This document shows, in pieces, positions 59,091 to 64,000 of a stretch of 64,000 bases of DNA. The position numbers and the translations under genes are program-made. Location of the stretch: contig CP018627.1 of NCBI GenBank assembly GCA_002021875.1, positions 9,176,001-9,240,000 of the forward strand, given 5' to 3'. The notes beneath the pieces were generated by a model that saw only the letters and a list, made by a program, of their open reading frames with translations, did not search any database and had not been told where the DNA came from. The stretch's first letter is position 1; every line of letters begins with the position of its first letter. This DNA comes from Streptomyces hygroscopicus (GTDB lineage Bacteria; Actinomycetota; Actinomycetes; Streptomycetales; Streptomycetaceae).

Positions 59091-61865
59091 TCAGGCCGGG
59101 GCGTGCCCGACTGGCCCGTCTGCCGGAACCTCGTCAGGCGCGCCGAGTGTGCCGCGGGAGGCAGCGATGGCCAGACAGACCCGATCACGCGTCATCGGCA
59201 TCGTGCCGAGCCGAACCCCGGTGGCGTCCCGCACCGCGTTGGCCAAGGCGGCAGCGACCGGGAGGAAGGGGCTCTCGCTCATCGACTTGGCGCCCAGGGG
59301 ACCGAGGGCGTCGGCGGTGTCGGCGAAGTACACTTCCGTCCGCGGCACATCGGCGAACTCCGGGATGTGGTACTCGCGGAAAGTCGCCGTGGTGACGTGT
59401 CCCTCCTCGTCCATCACCAACGACTCGTACATGGCCGCGCCCAGGGCCTGCGCAACACCGCCCTCGATCTGTCCACGGCACTGCATCGGATTGACGACCC
59501 GGCCGGCGTCGCCCGCTTGGACGCTCTGCAGGATCCTGATCTCACCGGTACCGGTATGGACCGCGACCCGGAAGCCCTGGACGTTGAAGGCGACCGAACG
59601 CGGGGAACCCTCGCAGGTGCCGGTCGCGCGCAGCTCCCTGCCGGCGGCCTGGGCCGTCGCCCCGAGCTCGGCGAGCGGGATTCGCACACTGTCGCAGCAC
59701 ACCTGGTCCTCGTCGAGCTCACCGGCTGACCGCTCGCCGCCCACGTGGTCGGCAGCGGCAGCGATGATGCTCTCACGCAGTGACTCCGCAGCACGGGCGG
59801 ACGCCAGGCCCGCGACCACCGTCCCGGTCGAGCCGAACCCTCCGGTGTCGTAGCCGACCTGGTCCGTATCGCCCTGCGCAATCAGAATCCGGTCGGGACT
59901 CGTGTGGAGCACGCTCGCGGCGAGCTGCTGGTGCACGGTCGTCGTGCCGGTGCCGAATTCGACGGTGCCAACGGCCAGTTGGTAGCGGCCGTCCGGCAGC
60001 AGTCCGATCCGCGCCTCGGCTCGATGCCCGTGGGGCGGACTTGTAATCATCATCGCCAGTGCCGTCCCCTGCCCGACGAGCCATTCCTCGCCCGGCGGCG
60101 CCTGAACGTCGTTGCCGCGGCGCAATGCCGTGTCGACGAGGGTCAGGCACTGGTCGAGGCCGTAGCTGCCGATCTCGACGTCATCCGGCTCGGTGCTGAA
60201 GCTCACCATGGCGTCGCCCGGCCGGATCACGTTACGTTCCCGGAAGGCGATCGGGTCCATGCCGAGCGCGCGGGCGAGTTCATCCATCGCCGACTCGACG
60301 GCGAAGATCGTCTGGCTGAGCCCGTACCCGCGGAAAGCGCCGGAGGGCATGTGGTTGGTGTACACGGCGTACCCTTCGACCTTCTTGTTCGCACAGCGGT
60401 AGACGGCGATCGACTCGTTGCACGAGCGGGACACGGTGCAGGCGTGGTTGCCGTACGCCCCGGTGTCGGAGACGACCCGCAACTGCACGGCCGTGAGCGT
60501 GCCGTCGCGCCGTGCGGCCACTTTGACGCGGACGCTGACCGGATGGCGGGTGACGGTCGCGGTGAACTCCTCCTCCCGCGTGAACTCCAGCGCCACGGGG
60601 CGCCCGGTGCGCAGCGCGGCCAGCGCGACGACGTCCTCGGTGAGCATCTCCTGCTTGGCCCCGAAGCCGCCGCCGACACGGCCGCACACCACCCGTACCT
60701 TCTCCGTGGGCAGGTCGAGGAGAGTGCACAGTGCCCTCCTGGTGAGGAACGGCACCTGGCTGCTCGTCCGTACGGTGAGGCAGCCGGACTCGTCCAGCCA
60801 GGCGATCGAGGCGTGGGTCTCCAGGTGCGCGTGTTGGATACGTTGGGTGACGTAGGTGCGCTCGCACACCACATCGGCCTCCGCGAAGGCCGCCTCCACA
60901 TCGCCGATGTCACCGTGCACCTGATCGGCGATGTTGCGTTTCGCGTGCGCGATGTACTGTTCGGCTCCCTTGTCGCCGTGGAGCACGGGGGCGCCCGGCG
61001 CCATCGCCTCCTCGGGGTCGAACACGCTCGGCAGCAGGTCGTAGGTGACGGCCAGCCTGCGGCAGCCCTCCTCCGCGGCTGCCACGGTGTCGGCCACGAC
61101 GGCCGCGACCCGCTGCCCGGCGAACCGGACGACGTCGTCGAAGAGCCGTGTGTCGGCGGGATCGCCCTTGGGGTCCTCATGCCGCCCTGTCGAGTACAGC
61201 CGTGGCGGTGAGTCCTCGTGGGTGAGAACAGTGTGCACACCGGGAACGGCACGCGCGGCGCTCGTGTCGATCGCCGTGATCCGCGCGTGCGCGTGCGGGG
61301 AGCGCAACAGCTTCACATGCAGCAGGCCATCGACGGGGACGTCCAGGGTGTAACGGGCCGTACCCGTCACTACCTGCCGGCCGGCGGGCGTCGGCAGGTT
61401 CCGTCCGAACGGCTCCCCTCCCGGATCCTGCTCCACTTGTACGATCCCGTGGACGGCGTCCTCGATCGAGCGGTAGCCAGTGCACCGGCAGAAGTTTCCC
61501 TTCAGCGCCCTGGGGAGATCCCGCATCTGGGCGGGGTCGAGAGCGGCCACCGTCGTGATCATGCCCGCTGTGCAGAAGCCGCACTGGAAGCCCTGGGCGG
61601 ACAGGAAGTCGCGCTGGACCGGATGGAGATCCCCGGCGCGGGCGAGTCCTTCCACCGTGGTGACGCGATGGCCGGCCGCGCGAAACGCGGGATAGAGGCA
61701 GCTATGCACAGGCCGCCCGTCGACGTGCACGGTGCACGCGCCGCAGTCGCCCGCATCACAGCCATTTTTCACCCCGAACCAGCCGAGATCCCGCAGGTAG
61801 CTCCGCAAACACTGCCCGGGCCGCGCTGGTTCGCTGAAGATCTCACCGTTCACCTCGATCTTCAT
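59091..61865 (-). CDS. Xanthine dehydrogenase-type molybdoenzyme, fused 2Fe-2S and Mo-binding subunits
   Basis: Protein of 924 residues. Residues 1-165 are a two-cluster ferredoxin subunit: C36, C41, C44, C56 (CDAGDCGAC...C) and C95, C98, C126, C128 (CGFC...CRC). A short linker leads to the large molybdopterin subunit: TARYTLDVPVDGLLHVKLLRSPHAHARI, GRVGGGFGAKQEMLTED, GAFRGYGLSQ, and GAKSMSESPFLPVAAALANAV, whose Glu sits where the family's catalytic Glu is. These are usually separate proteins; the fusion occurs in some XDH/aldehyde-oxidase relatives. Likely hydroxylates a purine or N-heterocycle. Coupled by ATGA overlap to the FAD subunit gene upstream. Confidence 0.88.
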   Translation of the reverse strand: MKIEVNGEIFSEPARPGQCLRSYLRDLGWFGVKNGCDAGDCGACTVHVDGRPVHSCLYPAFRAAGHRVTTVEGLARAGDLHPVQRDFLSAQGFQCGFCTAGMITTVAALDPAQMRDLPRALKGNFCRCTGYRSIEDAVHGIVQVEQDPGGEPFGRNLPTPAGRQVVTGTARYTLDVPVDGLLHVKLLRSPHAHARITAIDTSAARAVPGVHTVLTHEDSPPRLYSTGRHEDPKGDPADTRLFDDVVRFAGQRVAAVVADTVAAAEEGCRRLAVTYDLLPSVFDPEEAMAPGAPVLHGDKGAEQYIAHAKRNIADQVHGDIGDVEAAFAEADVVCERTYVTQRIQHAHLETHASIAWLDESGCLTVRTSSQVPFLTRRALCTLLDLPTEKVRVVCGRVGGGFGAKQEMLTEDVVALAALRTGRPVALEFTREEEFTATVTRHPVSVRVKVAARRDGTLTAVQLRVVSDTGAYGNHACTVSRSCNESIAVYRCANKKVEGYAVYTNHMPSGAFRGYGLSQTIFAVESAMDELARALGMDPIAFRERNVIRPGDAMVSFSTEPDDVEIGSYGLDQCLTLVDTALRRGNDVQAPPGEEWLVGQGTALAMMITSPPHGHRAEARIGLLPDGRYQLAVGTVEFGTGTTTVHQQLAASVLHTSPDRILIAQGDTDQVGYDTGGFGSTGTVVAGLASARAAESLRESIIAAAADHVGGERSAGELDEDQVCCDSVRIPLAELGATAQAAGRELRATGTCEGSPRSVAFNVQGFRVAVHTGTGEIRILQSVQAGDAGRVVNPMQCRGQIEGGVAQALGAAMYESLVMDEEGHVTTATFREYHIPEFADVPRTEVYFADTADALGPLGAKSMSESPFLPVAAALANAVRDATGVRLGTMPMTRDRVCLAIAASRGTLGAPDEVPADGPVGHAPA

Positions 61866-62701
61866 CGGCCTCGCCCCTCCCCGAGTGATGACAGTTCTGA
61901 CCGAATCTCCTCGGCGAACCGGAGAGTCATGTGGCGCCGCCACGCCGGTGCTCCGTGCACGTCGCGGTGGTAGAGCTCCGGCGGGATCGCCTGGTCGAGG
62001 GCGGCGTGAAGCTCGCCCGGCCCGGGTACCCCGGGGAAAGCCAGCCGGACCGGACGCACGGTCGATGCGGTCACTGTCAGCACGAGCGCACCGTCGTCGG
62101 GTGACCGCCTGCCGATGACCAGTGCGGCGGACCGGCCCTGCGGGGTCGGCGAGATCCGACGGAAGGCCGTGTGGCAGCGCAGCGCGGACGCCGGCAATGT
62201 GATCGAGCGCAGCAGCTCACCGGGTCTGAGTACGTTGCGTTGCGGACCAGTGACGAAGTCGGCGGCCGTGACCTGCCGGTCGCCGCCGTCGCGGGTCCAG
62301 ATGGTGCAGACGCCGTCGAGAGACGCCGTGAGCGAGATCATCGGGCCGGCAGGCAGTGACAGGCAGAGGTTGCCGCCCACGGTCGCCTCGTTCCAGACCT
62401 TGAACGAAGACAGCAGCGCCTGACGGCACTGGTCCAGGAGCGGGGTCGCAGTCCACTCCGCGGGTGTCGGGATTTCGACGAGCCGCGCCAGCGTGCACGT
62501 CGCGGCGATCTCCAGCCCATCGGCGTCGGTCTTGAACGGTGCCCAGCCGAAACCTCTCACGTCGATGAGGCGGCGCAATTCCGGTTGCGGCTCGGAGAAC
62601 AGCCACGTGCCGCCGGCAAGCCAGGCGTCGCCCGCCTGCCACACCGACTGCTCGGCACGGGTAGGTGCCTCGACGACCGCCTCGATGGTGTTCAGATCCA
62701 T
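61862..62701 (-). CDS. FAD-binding subunit of the molybdoenzyme
   Basis: Protein of 279 residues starting MDLNTIEAVVEAP. FAD-binding type 2 landmarks: DAWLAGGTWLFSEPQPELRRLIDVRGFG, EIAATCTLARLVEIPTP, and NEATVGGNLCLSLPAGPMISLTASLDG (the isoalloxazine-side GGN-x-C motif), followed by a CO-dehydrogenase flavoprotein-type C-terminal domain. It passes electrons from the 2Fe-2S clusters to NAD+ or O2. Its stop overlaps the start of the larger subunit, which is translated next. The open frame continues upstream of the ATG to 63511 but without coding bias. Confidence 0.9.
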   Translation of the reverse strand: MDLNTIEAVVEAPTRAEQSVWQAGDAWLAGGTWLFSEPQPELRRLIDVRGFGWAPFKTDADGLEIAATCTLARLVEIPTPAEWTATPLLDQCRQALLSSFKVWNEATVGGNLCLSLPAGPMISLTASLDGVCTIWTRDGGDRQVTAADFVTGPQRNVLRPGELLRSITLPASALRCHTAFRRISPTPQGRSAALVIGRRSPDDGALVLTVTASTVRPVRLAFPGVPGPGELHAALDQAIPPELYHRDVHGAPAWRRHMTLRFAEEIRSELSSLGEGRGR

Positions 62702-63269
62702 TCGGAACCCCAGGGCGCGGGGAAAGGATGTCAGTACGGATGCCGTTGAGCTTGTCCGTCCACGCCACCCCAACGTGAGGTGCATCTGCTCGACGGTGAT
62801 GCTCCGCGCGCTGCGCATGCTGAGGGCATCACCGAACCCCTGTCCTCGGTGCCATTCTAGTCGCAGCCTGGAGTAGAGGCGTCGATCCGCGACCAGTAGA
62901 TGGCGCGCATACACATCGGACAAAATGCGCCACTGGTGCAGACCGGGAATCCCTCGTGAGTACGTTCCGTCCGCGCCGAGCAGGCCACCGGCCGGTGGCA
63001 GGTCGAGTACGCCTTGCGTGTCGGCGTCGAAGGCATGATCAACGAGGTCCTCGATGTCACGGGCCTGCGCCGAACCCGCTATCGCGGTCTGTCGAAGGTC
63101 ACTTATGGTAAAGGAGCCGGAGCGTGACATCTGATCCAGAACCGACCCACATTCACCGAATGCCGTGTTTGCCAGTCGGTGAGATGCGCGTTCACAGTGG
63201 CCGGTGCAAGGATTTGAAAAACAGGCCCACGCCCGTCTGGGCAAGATCAACCGGATGCGCCAACCAGCC
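62702..63269. other. Stretch upstream of the molybdoenzyme operon
   Basis: 568 bp. A minus-strand frame running into the FAD subunit (from an ATG at 63127, MSRSGSFTISDLRQ...) is open but its third-position GC is only about two-thirds, well below neighbouring genes, so it is probably not coding. No promoter stands out. Confidence 0.45.
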
Positions 63270-64000
63270 TCACGGACACGATGGCTTCGCCGCCACCTCG
63301 AACCACACCGTTTTTCCCCGGCCGCTGGGCGAATTGCCCCAGCGGTCTGCCAGCGCATCCACGATGAGCAACCCGCGGCCGCTCTCCGCGAGATCGCCGT
63401 CCTGTAGGGGCGAGGTGTCCGGCCGTGCCGGGTGCACGTCACTGTCCCGCACCTCGACACGCACGCAGCCTGAGTATCCGCGCACACACACATACACGTC
63501 GGTGGCGGCATGAATCAGCGCATTGGTGACCACCTCGGATACGAGCAGCTCCATCTTTTCGGCTATATGGCCCATCTCCCACTCATGCAGCCAGCCATGC
63601 ACGGCAAAACGAGCGCGATGAGCACCTCGCAAATCATTCTGCGTGATTTCGAGCTGGCGAATGCGTGCATACGCGGGAGGACCCTCAAATTGCAGCAGTA
63701 GCAGCGCTGCGTCATCGGTCATGCGATTACTGCGGCGGCGGATCAGCTCGTCTGCCAGAGTTTCCAACTCGTCGGCACCGGAGGATTTAATCGCGGCCTC
63801 CATGATGTCCGACTGTGTTTCCTCTGGATTGATCACTCCATCGGTGTGGAGGGCCAGCAGTGTGCCCGGCTCCAAAATGGCCTCGGTCACCATGTATGAG
63901 CTATCGGGATCGACTCCCAGCGGTACGCCTATATCCAGGTCGGAATTGGAATTCCAATAGCAACCCGCAGGATTACGGATTATAGGCGGTTGATGGCCGG
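63270..64000 (-). CDS. SpoIIE-type phosphatase fused to an anti-sigma-like HATPase (5' partial)
   Basis: The gene begins beyond the window. The visible part opens with GHQPPIIRNP, matching the GHPPP loop of PP2C/SpoIIE phosphatases, then GVDPDSSYMVTEAILEPGTLLALHTDGVINPEE and DELIRRRSNRMTDDAALLLLQF, the end of that domain. A GHKL ATPase of RsbW type follows (EMGHIAEKMELLVSEVVTNALIHAATDVYVCVR, VEVRDSDVHPARP, ESGRGLLIVDALADRWG). Such proteins dephosphorylate anti-anti-sigma factors and may bind a sigma factor, in stress or developmental signalling. Third-position GC is lower than average, as in many Streptomyces regulatory genes of this type. Confidence 0.88.
   Translation of the reverse strand, partial: GHQPPIIRNPAGCYWNSNSDLDIGVPLGVDPDSSYMVTEAILEPGTLLALHTDGVINPEETQSDIMEAAIKSSGADELETLADELIRRRSNRMTDDAALLLLQFEGPPAYARIRQLEITQNDLRGAHRARFAVHGWLHEWEMGHIAEKMELLVSEVVTNALIHAATDVYVCVRGYSGCVRVEVRDSDVHPARPDTSPLQDGDLAESGRGLLIVDALADRWGNSPSGRGKTVWFEVAAKPSCP

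Noticed and set aside
58348..59853. Plus-strand frame of 501 codons
   Set aside because: A composite: its start is the shifted half of the methyltransferase relic, and the rest is antisense to the PHP relic and the molybdoenzyme.
62702..63511. N-terminal extension of the FAD subunit frame to 63511
   Set aside because: Third-position GC drops to about two-thirds and the sequence has no family match; the ATG at 62701 begins the conserved domain.
1..64000. tRNA, rRNA, insertion-sequence transposases, integrases
   Set aside because: None could be recognised; the eroded region at 53-59 kb shows broken genes but no transposase or clear terminal inverted repeats.

Overview
The window is very GC-rich, with many GTG starts, GGAGG-type ribosome binding sites and family content typical of Streptomyces (SARP, XRE/TPR, SpoIIE-HATPase, DUF6126, SCO6745-type and AIM24 proteins, plus one copy of a GC-rich hairpin repeat common in that genus). 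It reads as a Streptomyces chromosome, probably an arm-proximal part: catabolic, regulatory and accessory genes, several broken genes near the right end, and no rRNA, tRNA or CRISPR seen.

Layout. 0-3.5 kb: end of a secreted GH97 glycosidase with two ricin-type lectin modules, then a secreted beta-helix GH28-like enzyme. 3.6-9.7 kb: a CorA transporter preceded by a possible 19-residue proline-rich leader peptide, a GAF-LuxR regulator, and two acyl-CoA ligases. 9.7-12.1 kb: a lipoprotein zinc protease, a zinc-ribbon protein with a degenerate Mrr-like domain, and a small two-gene regulator unit. 12.1-15.3 kb: urate operon (uraD, uraH, urate oxidase, guanine-type deaminase). 15.4-17.3 kb: secreted GH29 alpha-L-fucosidase. 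17.4-26.6 kb: allantoin locus (malate synthase, MobA-like nucleotidyltransferase, IclR regulator AllR, hydantoin/allantoin racemase, NCS1 permease, allantoinase, allantoicase). Together the two loci carry urate through 5-hydroxyisourate, OHCU, allantoin and allantoate to ureidoglycolate plus urea, and malate synthase takes up the glyoxylate. A 15-bp palindrome TCAAC-N5-GTTGA lies in front of uraD, aceB (one mismatch) and allB, suggesting one regulator ties the loci together.

26.6-32.5 kb: an accessory island with a 1058-residue NACHT-LRR STAND NTPase (a plausible anti-phage sensor), a tiny membrane protein behind a strong terminator, and an XRE-TPR regulator divergent from two small genes. 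32.5-36 kb: SCO6745-like protein, AIM24 protein, XRE-cupin regulator coupled to a DUF6126 membrane protein, and a secreted guanyl-type RNase. 36-39.2 kb: KDG kinase, KDPG aldolase, and an exported PheC-like cyclohexadienyl dehydratase. 39.3-47 kb: TetR, a HAAS-type membrane protein, then GntR, an Frc-type sugar ABC transporter, ROK kinase and a membrane-anchored protein. 47-52.4 kb: PcaD-PcaC fusion, MBL-fold hydrolase, exonuclease III, SGNH esterase, DUF6278 protein.

52.5-59 kb is eroded: an orphan glutamate-type ABC ATPase with a foreign tail, an MFS C-terminal remnant, an acetyltransferase stub, a 971-residue SARP/AfsR regulator, a convergent 45-codon peptide gene, a frameshifted methyltransferase and a broken PHP phosphoesterase. 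59-62.7 kb: two-gene xanthine-dehydrogenase-type molybdoenzyme. The window ends inside a SpoIIE phosphatase/HATPase fusion.

All calls come from reading the sequence and recalled family motifs. No database search was run.
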